This document shows, in pieces, positions 21,664-33,968 of a DNA stretch of 64,000 nt. This DNA comes from Saccopteryx bilineata (taxonomy: Eukaryota; Chordata; Mammalia; Chiroptera; Emballonuridae), in assembly GCF_036850765.1 (NCBI RefSeq), contig NC_089491.1, positions 86,398,740 to 86,462,739 on the forward strand, given 5' to 3'. The notes beneath the pieces were generated by a model. That model made no database searches. It worked only from the letters and a program-made list of their open reading frames with translations, and was not told where the DNA came from. The position numbers and the translations under genes are program-made. The number at the start of each line of letters is the position of its first letter. Positions within the stretch are counted from its first letter, which is position 1.

Positions 21664-24105
21664 CTGAGGGTGGTTTTGTTGATAGTATTAATGAGATTTA
21701 ATAAAGAATAAAAAGTTAAAAAAAAATAAAAAAATAACAAATCGAAAAGAGTTGTTTTTTTTTTTTAAAAATTAATAATGAAATAAAGAAAAATAAAATA
21801 AAATAAAAATTTTAAAAAAAGGAAATTATTCCCCCCCTCTTTTTTTCCTCTCCTCTCCTCTCCCCTCTTTCTTGAGAAAATCTTGTGGTGGACTGTGAGT
21901 TATAACAAACAATGCCTGTGATGGAGGGCCTGAATTGGGGAAAAGTAATAAAGGGGCAAAAAAGAGAGAAAGAAAAAAAAAAAAAAAAGGAAAAAAAAAA
22001 AAAAAGGAAAAAGAAAAAAAAAAAGAGCGTATGGACCCACAAAAAGCAAATAAGGAAAAAATTTGGGTCAAGAATAAAATGATTTGCTTTTAGGTGTTGG
22101 TTTTCTAAGAGTTATGATGAGAGGAATAAGAGGAAAATGGAAAAATGAGGGGACAAATTAAAAACTTACTATTGTATTTAGTGGAACAAGAACTAGATAA
22201 TATGGAGAGCCAGGGATGGGAGCACTGCTAGTGAGTTAAAAAGGTGAAGTAAAAACCCCCCAAAATGCCACAAACATAGGTTTGAGTCCCAGATAAGATA
22301 ATTTGTTTGTTATTGAGGTTTGAATGAGAGGAGATGTAAAGGAGAAAGGAAGAAACTAATATAGAGGGAGAAAAGAAAGAGAGAGAGAGAAAAAAAGAGG
22401 GAACCACTAAAAGAAGAAAAAAGAAAGGAGAGAGAGAGAGAGTTAAGGGTTTTGGAGTGCAACCCTCATAGAGAGAAAGGAAGAGAAGAGAAATGATAAT
22501 GGGAGATGTAACACTTATGAGTAGTGTAGTTCAGGGAGAGGAGAGAGTAAGACCGGTAGAGAGTTAATCGGCCAAATTGGAGGAGGAAAAAAAAGTCTCA
22601 AGAATGAAGATAAGAGAAACAAACGAACAAATATAATAAAATGGGATAGGTTATAAAGTCTGCAGATTATTCTTGATTTTGAGAGGTTATCTTCTTGCTT
22701 TTTCTTTTCTCTCCCTCTTCCTGGTCTGTGACTCTGTACCCCGGGTTCTGCCCCTTTGGCACGCTCAGGTAGAGGTTTGCAGTTGATAAGTCTCTATGGC
22801 AATGTCATGTATTGTGCTTTATTCTCGTTGGGAGTCGAGGCTCATTAGCATTTATAGGCTCCGACAGTGAGAGAGTCCGTGTTCCTGGAGCCTTTCTCCT
22901 AGTCTTTCCTTCCTCAATTAGTAGCCTGATAGTCCAGGTATGGGGTTGCTGCTGCCTCTGCCTGGATAGTAAGAGGCTCAAATTGCTGGCAACTCCCCAC
23001 TCTATTTCCACTCAGCACAGGGCTCTGGGTAAGGCTCAGTCAGTCAGAGCTGCTAGCATAATCAGGCGGGCTTTCCGCCCACTCGAAGACCTCTGGCTCT
23101 GCCACTCTATCCGGTAACACAAGCGGGCTCCCACTTCCGGGGCGTTTGGAGGAAACTCTCACTCACTGTCTGCAACCAGGATATCCGGCCAGCAGTCTCA
23201 CGCTCTGAGTGAAACCCCCAACCGCAGGGAAAAGTTGCAGCGTTGGAATTGAGTCTCGCTTCGTCCCCGTGTGCGGCTCTTGCAAGGCGCTGGGGCGGCC
23301 CGAGATTCCGCTTTGGCCCACACAAAGGCCCCTGACTCTGCCCCTCTGTGCGATAACACGGGCGCGCACTGCCGAGGCACTCGGAGGAATCGCTCACTCC
23401 TTATCTGCGCACACAAACCAGGATATGAGGCCGGCCGCGGTTCCCTCTGAGTGAAACAGCCTCCAGCACGGAAAATCTCTACCGTTGGAATTAGTTCTCA
23501 CTCCCTCCCGTGCGTGGCTTTCCCAGGGCACTGAGGCTGCCCAGAGACTCTGCCCTCAGCCCACAGAAAGGCCTCTGACCCTGCCTCTCCGTGGGGCAAC
23601 ACGGGCACCCACTTCCGCAGCTTAGGAAGAAATCTCTCTTCCACTAACTGCGCACCGACCAGGAGAGCGGGTAAAATGGCCGCTCCGCTTGTCTTTCTTT
23701 GTTTGGGTTTGGCTTGAGTGTTAGCTTGTATTGCCCGGGTTGCCACAGGATCAGATTTTCCTCGGCTTGGATCTCTGAGCCACAGCCTGGTTCGGCCGTT
23801 TTTGCTGCGGCGGCCTGGATCTATTCACCCCCTTTGCCCGCCTCAGTTTCTATATTCACAGTTACCAGAAAAAGCCACCCTGTTTAGGTTAGTGAGGAAG
23901 GCGGAGCATTTCTTACTCCCTATTTCCTTCGGGGTTTGGTTATATATTTAGCCAATTTTTCACTCAATCATACCTTTGGGTGTATTGCGAAGAATCTGGA
24001 AGCTCCAAGTATAGGTTTTTCTGTTTCTGGTTGAAGATCTTGTTGAGTTTTGGGGGAGATTTATCGGTATCGCTTCCTACTCCGCCATTACTCTGACGTC
24101 ATCTC
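21664..24105 (-). promoter_or_regulatory. L1-A 5' UTR / internal promoter region
   Basis: About 2.4 kb precede ORF1. The 5' third (22.7-24.1 kb) is GC-richer with many CpG sites. The ORF1-proximal part is low complexity: A-rich (21.72-22.03 kb) and GA-rich (22.33-22.64 kb). The first bases read GAGATGACGTCAGAGTAATGG on the coding strand, so a perfect cAMP-response element (TGACGTCA, 24094-24101) sits at about +5 to +12. In L1 the RNA polymerase II promoter is internal to the 5' UTR. Confidence 0.75.
24094..24101 (-). promoter_or_regulatory. CRE palindrome (TGACGTCA) at the L1-A 5' end
   Basis: An exact ATF/CREB consensus within the first 12 bases of the element. Adjacent 'TAATGGCGG' resembles a YY1 core. 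Placement at the very 5' end suggests a start-site role; this is inferred, not shown. Confidence 0.6.
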
Positions 24106-25664
24106 AGGATATGATTCTGTAAGCAAATAATACCCAAAGAAAGTAGGAGTAGCCATACTTATATCTGACAATGCTAACTTTAAGAAAACAAGGGTAACAA
24201 TAGACAAAAATAGATATTACATAATGGTAAATAAGATAGTGTAAGAACATCATACTTCTTAATATATATGCACTAAATCTGAGAGCACCAAAATATATAA
24301 GAAATCTACTAACAGAAAAAAAAAGAGAGATAGGCCAAAACACGTTCATATTTGGAGATCTCAACACACATTTATGGCTTTAGATAGATCATCCAAACAG
24401 AAAATCAATAAATAAATATTGACCTTAAATGAGTCACTAGACCAAATGGACATAATATACATTTATAGAACATTTCATCTCAGAACATCAGATTATACAT
24501 TCTTTTCCAGTGTGCCTAGAATATTCTCAAGGATAGATCATATGTTGGGCCATGAAACTAACCTTAATAAATTCAAGAAGACTGAAACTATACTATGCAC
24601 ATTCCAAGCACGTTATCTGACCATAAAACCTTGAAATTAGAATTCAACTGCAAAAATAAAGAGACTCACAAAAATGTAGAAATAAAAAAAACATGCTTCT
24701 AAAAAATGACTGTGTTAAAGAATAAATAAAAGATGAAATAAAAATATATACACAGACAAATGAGTATAACAACATGACATATCAAAACTTCTGGGATGCA
24801 GTAAAGCAGTAATTAGAGGGAGACTTGTGTCTTTACAGGCTCATATCAAGAAACAAGAGAGATCCCAAGTAAACAACCTAAAACCACATCTTAAAGAACA
24901 AGAAAAAAAGAATAAAGGTAAGCCAATGTCACTAGAAAAAAGGAAATAGTAAAATTTAAAGCAGAAATAAATCAAATAGAGAACAAAAACTATAGAAAAA
25001 AATTAATACAATATAGAACTGGTTCTTTGAAAAGATCAATAAAATTGACCACCCCCTGGCTAGACTCACTAAGGTAAAAAGAGAAATGACTCAGATATAC
25101 CAAATCCAAAATGAAGGAGAAAAAATAACCACTAACATCATAAATATAGTAGAATACTATCAAAGATTATATGCCACCAAATTCAACAATCTAGAAGAAA
25201 TAGATAAGTTCCTAGAAATAAACAATTTTCCTATCCTGAGTCACAATGAAGTAAAATACCTAAATAGACCCATAAGCAGAGAGGAAATAAAAACAACTAT
25301 CAAAAACCTCCCCAGAAATAAAAGTCCAGTACCAGATGGCTACACTAGTAAAATCTACCAAACCTTCAATGAAAATTTGGTACCAATTCTTCTCAAAGTC
25401 TTCCAAAAAATACAAGAAGCCATATTCCCTATCACTTTTTATGAGGCCAGCATTACCCTGACAACAAAACCTGACAAGGACAACACAAAAAAAGAAAATG
25501 ACAGACCAATATCTCTAATGAATACATATGCAAAAATTCTAAGTAAAATAGTATCAAATCAAATACAACAATACATTTAAAAAATAATACATTATGATCA
25601 AATAGAATTCATGACAGGAGTACTAGGATGGTTCAACATGGGTATATTAGTCAGTGTAATACAC
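24106..25664 (+). pseudogene. L1-C ORF2, part after the L1-A insertion
   Basis: It begins with the right copy of the target duplication and carries on ORF2 where 16254 stopped ('[15 protein letters not shown]' region). A frame at 24419-24634 contains [12 protein letters not shown] longer frame, 25086-25580, carries [29 protein letters not shown] and RPISLMN before the sequence runs into a microsatellite at ~25665. Stops and small indels are common. The copy is truncated before the FADD motif. Confidence 0.88.
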
Positions 25665-25721
25665 CACATCTACCTATCTATGTTATCCATCTATTATCTA
25701 TCTATCATCTATCAATCTATC

Positions 25722-25760
<39 letters not shown>

Positions 25761-25874
25761 ATCTATCATCATCATTATTATTATCTATCTATCTATCATC
25801 ATCTATCTATCTAATCTATCTATCTAATCTATCTATCTATCTAACCTACCTATCTATCTACCTACCTACCTAAT
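25665..25874 (+). repeat. (TATC)n / GATA-class microsatellite
   Basis: About 200 bp of TATC/CTAT units with ATC interruptions, then CTAA and CCTA variants at 25810-25874. It starts within or at the 3' edge of the L1-C remnant. Confidence 0.95.
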
Positions 25875-27543
<1,669 letters not shown>

Positions 27544-27550
27544 TTATGTC

Positions 27551-27560
<10 letters not shown>

Positions 27561-27584
<24 letters not shown>

Positions 27585-27925
27585 GTATTTTTCTGAAGCT
27601 AGAAACCGGGAGAGACAGTCAGACAGACTCCTGCATGCGCCCGACTGGGATCCACCCGGCACGCCCACCAGGGGGCGATGCTCTGCCACGACCAGAGCCA
27701 CTCTAGCGCCTGGGGCAGAGGCCAAGGAGCCATTCTCAGCGCCCGGGCCATCTTTGCTCCAATGGAGCCTCGGCTGCGGGAGGGGAAGAGAGAGACAGAG
27801 ATGAAGGAGAGGGGGAGGGGTGGAGAAGCAAATGGGCGCTTCTCCTGTGTGCCCTGGCCGGGAATCGAACCTGGGACTTCTACACGCCAGGCCGATGCTC
27901 TACCACTCAGCCAACCGGCCAGGGC
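27561..27925 (-). mobile_element. Young VES SINE with 17-bp target-site duplication
   Basis: The poly(T) at the left and 'ccggccagggc' at the right show the minus orientation. TTATGTCATTAATTTTT at 27544-27560 and again at 27926-27942 is the duplication. Body sequence is near consensus with CpGs still present, so the insertion is recent. Confidence 0.95.
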
Positions 27926-27942
27926 TTATGTCATTAATTTTT

Positions 27943-28680
27943 ATCTTTGAAATTATTTCCTGATTTAGAATTTCAGGAAATGTGTGTTTAAAGAGTCCCA
28001 GGTTCTTGATGTAATTTAGTGCATAAAATTTTTATAGCTTAAAGCAGGCTTTGAATGAAGGTTGGTTTTGGAGTTAATAAAATTAGAATTTGTCTATTCT
28101 TGCATTTAAAATATAAAATTAAATGGAAAAATATTGTTTTCTGCAGAATGAAATACCTCAGCATTTTACACATAAATCTTGTACTCAAAGAATACGGTCT
28201 TTTTCCTGCTTGTTAATTATCTTTCTCTGTTATTTTATACTTACCTTTCCACCACCTCACACTCATTTTATTTTGTTTCTTTTTCCATATTCAAATAAAT
28301 TAGTTTTATAATTCTTCCAACTTGCATTAAGATGTTCTTCTAGAGTTGTGCATTTCTTGGGTATGCATTTACTTTTACATTAAAGATTTTGAGGTAATTT
28401 TTTTAGGTAAATCCAACTAGATGTCTTGACCATGCAGTGTGATATTTGCATTTTGTACTAAGCATATATCTAATAATCTGTATTCCCATATGAGCAAAAA
28501 GAGATACATTTTAATAACTTCCATAGGGTTTTGATATTTAATATGATTATTTCAAAGATTACAGTAAAATTTAGGAAAGAACGTTAGTTTCTTTACCAGT
28601 TAGTGTTAAACTATCATTACCTTCATTTATCAGTCTTCTGTACTTTGATTTTTATACTCTAGAACAGGTAAGCTTCTAAA
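27943..28680. other. AT-rich sequence, nothing recognised
   Basis: No gene or named repeat is supported. Confidence 0.4.
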
Positions 28681-28684
28681 CTAC

Positions 28685-28860
28685 ATGGAAGGTATGACAG
28701 GTAAACCTTGACCTCCTTGTTTATCAAATAAAGAATAATAGTAGTACTTATAGTTTTGTAGTGGAGATCAAATGGAATTCTAGCTCCTCTCATGCAGTAC
28801 AGTTTCTGACTCAAAATAAGTGTTCAATATATTTTAGCTAGTATTATTAGACAGTGACTC
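28685..28860 (+). repeat. MIR-like remnant
   Basis: 'ttgtttatcaaataaagaataatagtagtac', then 'tagtggagatcaaatgg' and 'aagtgttcaatatattttagctagtattatta' follow the central and 3' order of MIR. Confidence 0.5.
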
Positions 28861-29795
28861 TAAACATAGGCAATAATCTATATTGTCCAATTAGATACGC
28901 TATTTGGAGGTTTATCAACAATTAGTATGTCAGATTCCTTTACAAACAAATTGGTCATTACATTGAATTATGCCAATAAAACAGTTAGTTAAAAGTAAAA
29001 TTTAACAAACAGCACCATTATTAGATTGTTCAGTAATTAGTACTTTTTATGAATGAAAAATAGAACCTAGCCATTTATGTCAATTAATTTAGGCTTTACT
29101 ACTCATCTATAAAACAATTTTATAAGGTAAGTGAATACCAGAGAACAATAAAACATTTAACTTTAAAATACTACTACTCAAATTTTGTTCAATATTTTTT
29201 TGGTTCACCATTTGAATACTTACTTTTTTTATTTTATACCAATCTTATTTTTACTTATTCTTCTGGTGCATGATTTTCCATCTGTTCTGTTTCTAAGCCA
29301 AATCTTTTAGACTGCATGTGTTTCTTAATTTCAATTTTGATTTCTATGAGATCGTAATTATCTTTAGGGAATACTTTGTTATTTTATGTACACAAACATA
29401 TTAGAATTTTTTTAAAAATCAACTTATAAAATATTTATAAAAAGTTTTTATAATTGAATATAGTGAAAATAAGAATTTTGTATTTATTTTGAAAATTATT
29501 AAATATACACAAAAGTAAAGAGAATAGGCTAAACAACTTAAGGTTTCTAACAAGCAGCTACAACAATCAATTGCCATTTTGTCATTTTTCTTTCAAGAAA
29601 TATGTATTTCAAATGATACTTTTATATGTATTATAAATATATAAACAAATATATAGGAATATGTATATGAATAGCATGTATATGGATCAGGAGAAATGTA
29701 AAAAAATTTTCTCATGAATGTATCTTTCTTATTTTTTCAGAGCTGTAAAAATTCATTTATCAATGGTGAGATGACCATTAAAGAAAAATAACACA
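28861..29795. other. AT-rich sequence, nothing recognised
   Basis: Long AT-rich runs with no family resemblance. Confidence 0.4.
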
Positions 29796-30176
29796 GGCCC
29801 TGGCCAGTTCGCTCAGAGGTAGAGCATCACCCTGGTGTCGTACAAGTCCCAGGTTTGATTCCCAGCCATGAAACACAGGAGAAGTGACCATCTGCTTCTC
29901 CCCTCTTCCCTTTCCTTTCTCTCTATCTCTCTCTTTCCCTCCCACAGCCAAGGCTCCATTGGAGCAAAGTTGGCCCATGCACTGAGGATGGCTCCATTGC
30001 CTCCGCCTCAGGCGCTAGAATGACTCTGGCCACAATGGAGCAATGCCCCAGATGGGCAGAGCATTGCCCCCTAGTGGCTTGCCAGGTGGATCCCAGTTAG
30101 GCACATGTGGAAGTCTGTCTATCTGCCTCCCCCACCACCCCCCGCTGCTCATTTCAGAAAAAAAAAAACCAAAAAA
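29796..30176 (+). mobile_element. VES SINE
   Basis: Head at 29796 (ggccctggccagttcgctcag), 'aggtttgattcccagcc' B-box region, standard body, and an A-rich tail at 30158-30176. The flank 'aaaataacaca' before the head recurs approximately as 'aaaattacaca' after the tail. Confidence 0.9.
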
Positions 30177-30511
30177 AATTACACAAACTAATCCTCCATA
30201 TTCTTGTCAACTATGAATTATATAGCAATTGTCTAAAACTATTGTGCATATGATTTATAGGAGTCTTGACTTGGTGTCTAATTTTCAAACCACTTATTTC
30301 CTTGACCTTTTAAAGGAGAAAAGTTCATGTGCAACCAAAATAAAAATAAAAATAAGTTTTTCCATCTGTGTATAGAAGTTATATTTATTTTTTTCTAAAT
30401 ATAAAGAATCTTTAATGGGAAACATTATTTATTTTACTTTCAGCAGATCATTATTGGGGTATATCCATTCTAAATATTTATACAATATACAAAATAACAT
30501 AGTTCTTAATT

Positions 30512-31078
30512 TCTTTAATCTTTCTTCCTCTTCTTCTTCCTCTTCCTCTTCTTTCCCTTCTTCCTCTTCTTCTCCTTCTTCTTCTTCTTCTTCTTCAACT
30601 TCTTTTCTTCTTCTTCTTCTTCTTCTTCTTCTTCTTCTTCTTCTTCTTCTTCTTCTTCTTCTTCCTCCTCCTCCTCCTCCTCCTCTTCTTCTTTTTCTTC
30701 TCCTCCTCCTCCTTCTCCTCCTCCTCCTCCTCCTTTTCTCCTCCTCCTCCTCCTCTTCTTTTTCTTCCTCCTCCTCCTCCTCCTTTTCTTCTCCTCCTCC
30801 TCCTTCTCCTCCTCCTCCTCCTTTTCTCCTCCTCCTCCTCCTCTTCCTTCTTCTTCTTTCTTCTTCTTCTTCTTCTTCTTCTTCTTCTTCTTCTTCTTCT
30901 TCTTCTTCTTCTTCTTCTTCTTCTTCTTCTCCTCCTCCTCCTCCTCCTCCTCCTCCTCCTCCTCCTCCTCCTCCTCCTCCTCCTCCTCCTCCTCCTCCTC
31001 CTCCTCTTCTTCTTCTTCTTCTTCTTCTTCTTCTTCTTCTTCTTCTTCTTCTTCTTCTTCTTCTTCTTCTTCTTTCTC
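30512..31078 (+). repeat. 570-bp (TTC)n/(TCC)n polypyrimidine tract
   Basis: Almost pure C/T on the plus strand, in blocks: mixed TTC/TCC (30512-30600), (CTT)n (30601-30663), (CTC)n with T-rich interruptions (30664-30850), (TTC)n (30850-30928), (CCT)n (30929-31004), (TCT)n (31005-31072). It directly adjoins the tail end of a minus-strand SINE (31079-31400). The open frames reading poly-Glu, poly-Lys or poly-Ser across it are artefacts. Such mirror-symmetric tracts can form triplex DNA. Confidence 0.97.
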
Positions 31079-31401
31079 CAAGTGAGAGGAGGGAACATAG
31101 TGAGTTCTGTATGTGCCCTAGCTTGGATCTACCCAGAAACCCCCATCTGGAGCTATACTCACAAGGGAGCTATTTTCTGAGGCAGAATCTCCATAGAGAC
31201 ATCCTCAGCTCCCAGGCTGATGCACTCAAACCAATTGAACCATGGCTGCAGGAAGGGAAGGGGGAGAGAGAGAAAGAGAGAGATGCAAGAGGAGCAGGTG
31301 GTGTAAAGAAGCAGATAACCTGTGTGCCCTGACTGGGAATAAGCTCAGACTGTCTGCATGTCAGGTCAACACTCTACCACTGAGCCAACTGGCCAAGGCC
31401 T
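31079..31401 (-). mobile_element. Old minus-strand VES SINE
   Basis: It ends at the right with 'ccactgagccaactggccaaggcc', the complement of the SINE head, and contains the complement of the body. Many CpG sites have decayed. Its A/G-rich 3' tail is continuous with the long TTC tract on its left. Confidence 0.85.
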
Positions 31402-31930
31402 CTTTACTTTCTATATCTGATCAGATCGCAAAAGAAGTATTTCTCAGATGTAGCTTTTCTTATCCATTTCAATATATTCTATAATAAATGGAGATGGGCA
31501 AAAATTTGCAGTTTGTCTCTGGTGGTTTTGTGTTGGCTATCTTGTTTTGATTACTAGGACCAAACAATTAATGTTCATGTATGTTAATCAACTTAGATAA
31601 TTGGAACTGACCTTTGTTAACTTGGATATGCCATAGCAGTAAACAGCAGTACAATTTCCATAGGAAACCATATATATATTTTCCTTTCTAGCATTTGTCT
31701 AGGACTATATGGTTTCAACAGGGCCCATGTAATCTCTTATAGTAACCTCTTTCTTTAATTATATGAGATAAATTAATACAATTTCAAAAGGCTAGGGGTT
31801 CATGTGGAATGCCATAGCAATCTTATCTTATAAACACCTTCAAGAAAAATGGAGCTACTAAAAAATTAATAAACAAAACAAAACAATAAAAAACCTGAGG
31901 AAATAAAAATTGTTAATATGAATGTGAAGT
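31402..31930. other. AT-rich sequence, nothing recognised
   Basis: No supported feature. Confidence 0.4.
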
Positions 31931-31934
31931 TTTC

Positions 31935-33665
31935 TACCTAAGTTTAAAAATAAAGGAAGAATATCCATTCTCAACACTTCTAACTAGAAATTTTAACAAA
32001 TACAATAAGGAAAGATCCTTTTTAAAGGCATATGTATTAGTCAGGAAGAAATAAAACTACCTATTCCCAAAAAACACAATGTGTAGAAAATCCACATTGT
32101 GTTTTACAAAGAATGTAAAACAAAAATAAAACTGTGAAAACAAGTAAATGAGTTTACACACAATCATATTTTAGTATAACAGTGACATATAACTGAGAAA
32201 ACCTTTAAAAATACAATACTATTTATAATAGCCCCAACAAAAAAATTAAGTATGCATATATTTAATGAAATTTTAGTATCTATTCTTTAAAACCTATGAA
32301 ATGCTGATAAAATAAAAAAAAAGATGACCTGAGTAAATAAAGAGATATATTTTCCCAGATTGGAAGTCTCAACATGAAAATAATATTAATTCTTAGCAAA
32401 TTGATTTATAGATTTAATTAAAATCAATTAAAAATTAAAAATAATGAAGGAATTACACTCCTAAACTTTTATATTACTATAAAGCAATGATAATTGTGAG
32501 AGTGTGGTTTTGGTAAAGCAATAGATACGTAGAACAGGATTTAGGTTCTAGAAATACATTCAGACTAATATGGCCATTTGATCTTTGTTAGGATTGCAAA
32601 AGAAATCCATATGTAAAATAAAAATGAAAGAGAAAGAAACACCCAAATCTAAACGTTTTAACTTATATAAAAATATTAATCAAAATGGATCACAAGTATA
32701 AATGTAAAACATAAAACTATAAAACATTTAAAGGGAATATGTGGGAAAAATCTGGTGTTAGGCAAAGCTCTTAGGCATGACTCCAAAAACACAATTTATA
32801 AAAGGAAAAAACATAATTGAATATCATCTAAAACTTTTGTTTTGTAAAAGACACTGTTAAGAAAATGAAAATACAAGTTACAGGCTTTGAGAACATATTT
32901 GTAAATCAAAAATGCAATAAAGGACTAGAGTTTCAGAATATATAAATAATTATCAAATCATAAAAATAAGAAAATACATAATAAAAATGAGTTAAAACTT
33001 GAACAGGCTTTTCACAAAATAGTATATAAAGATAGAAAATAAGTATATGAAAAGAACATTAGCCATTAGAAAAATGCAAAACAAAATTACAATGAAATAT
33101 CATTCAGTACATATCTTGCAGAATGGATAAAATAAAATAAAAAACCTGACAATTCTAAGGACTGATGTGAATATGAAGCAAATGTAACTCTTTTTTCCTT
33201 TGTTGGTGGGAAAACAACATGCTTCAGCTAAACATAATTTCTTAGAACTACCATATGACCCAACGATTGCACTACTTCATATTTATACAAAGATATAAAA
33301 ACTTAGACATGAATATTGGTAACAGCTCTTAGCAAAATTTCCCAATAGGAACTCACCTAAAATGGAATTCACCTCCAGCAAATAAATGGATAAACTTCAT
33401 ACATTCATATAAAAGAAGGAACGAGTTATTGATACACACAGAGCAATTTGGAAAGATCTCAGGATCTGTTTCCAGAGCAATAAATGCCAGTCTCCAAAGT
33501 ATACTTAATAGTTCTATTCTGCAAAGACAAAACTGTAATGATGGTGCACTGATAAATAGTGACAGGAAAAGATATTAGGGAAAGTGGTGACCATAAAAAT
33601 AATAGAAGGATAAAGATTTTTTAGGGTGATTGTACAGTTTGGGATCTTCTGTTTTGTGGTGGCAC
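31935..33665 (+). pseudogene. Ancient L1 ORF2 3' half, heavily decayed
   Basis: Ordered landmarks: 'aggcatatgtattagtcaggaagaa' before the FADD position with the FADD segment itself lost (about 32.03 kb), 'acaatactatttataatagcccc' (32.21 kb), 'gttaggattgcaaaagaaatccat' region, 'gaactaccatatgacccaacgattg' (33.25 kb), and a final 3' UTR-like stretch. It is older than all other L1 copies here except the 10-11.5 kb fragment. Confidence 0.7.
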
Positions 33666-33700
33666 ATGAAAATTTTTTTGTATTACAATTCATATAATTG

Positions 33701-33905
33701 GCCTGGACTGTGGTGGCACAGTGGATAAAGCGTTAACCTGGAATGCTGAGGTCGCGGGTTCGAAACCCTGGGCTTGCCCAGTCAAGGCACATATGGGAGT
33801 TGATGGTTCCTCCTCCTCCTCCTCCTCCTCCTCCTCCTTCTTCTTCTCTCTCTTTCTCTCTCTCTCTCCTGACATCTCTCTAAAATGAATAAATAAATAA
33901 ATAAT
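33701..33905 (+). mobile_element. tRNA-derived SINE of a different subfamily
   Basis: The head 'ggcctggactgtggtggcacagtggataaagcg' and 'ggtcgcgggttcgaaaccctgggcttgcc' differ from the long VES form. A (TCC)n/(TC)n stretch and (AAAT)n tail follow. It has no 3' body. It is probably an older bat SINE subfamily. Confidence 0.8.
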
Positions 33906-33968
33906 TAAAAATTCATATATTTGCACAACAGAGTCAATTTCACAGTATGATCTTAAAAAATTTACACA

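Larger units (their letters stand above)
16255..24105 (-). mobile_element. Full-length LINE-1 (L1-A), 7.85 kb, defective
   Basis: A complete minus-strand L1: 5' UTR 21664-24105, ORF1 20668-21663, a 326-bp inter-ORF spacer, ORF2 20341 to about 16514, and a 3' UTR ending in poly(T) as seen on the plus strand at 16254-16266. The 13-bp target-site duplication AGGATATGATTCT at 16242-16254 and 24106-24118 gives both ends to the base. It is inserted in L1-C ORF2. ORF1 is open; ORF2 has two stops and two reading-frame breaks. The insertion is therefore fairly young but not autonomous. Confidence 0.95.

Noticed and set aside
25665..25874. Regular repeat that might be read as a CRISPR-like array
   Set aside because: It is a tetranucleotide microsatellite without spacers, in a vertebrate genome.
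30415..31332. Open frames of 305, 188 and 167 codons reading poly-Ser/Pro/Leu, poly-Glu/Lys and poly-Arg
   Set aside because: They are translations of a TTC/TCC microsatellite, which is open in most frames by composition.
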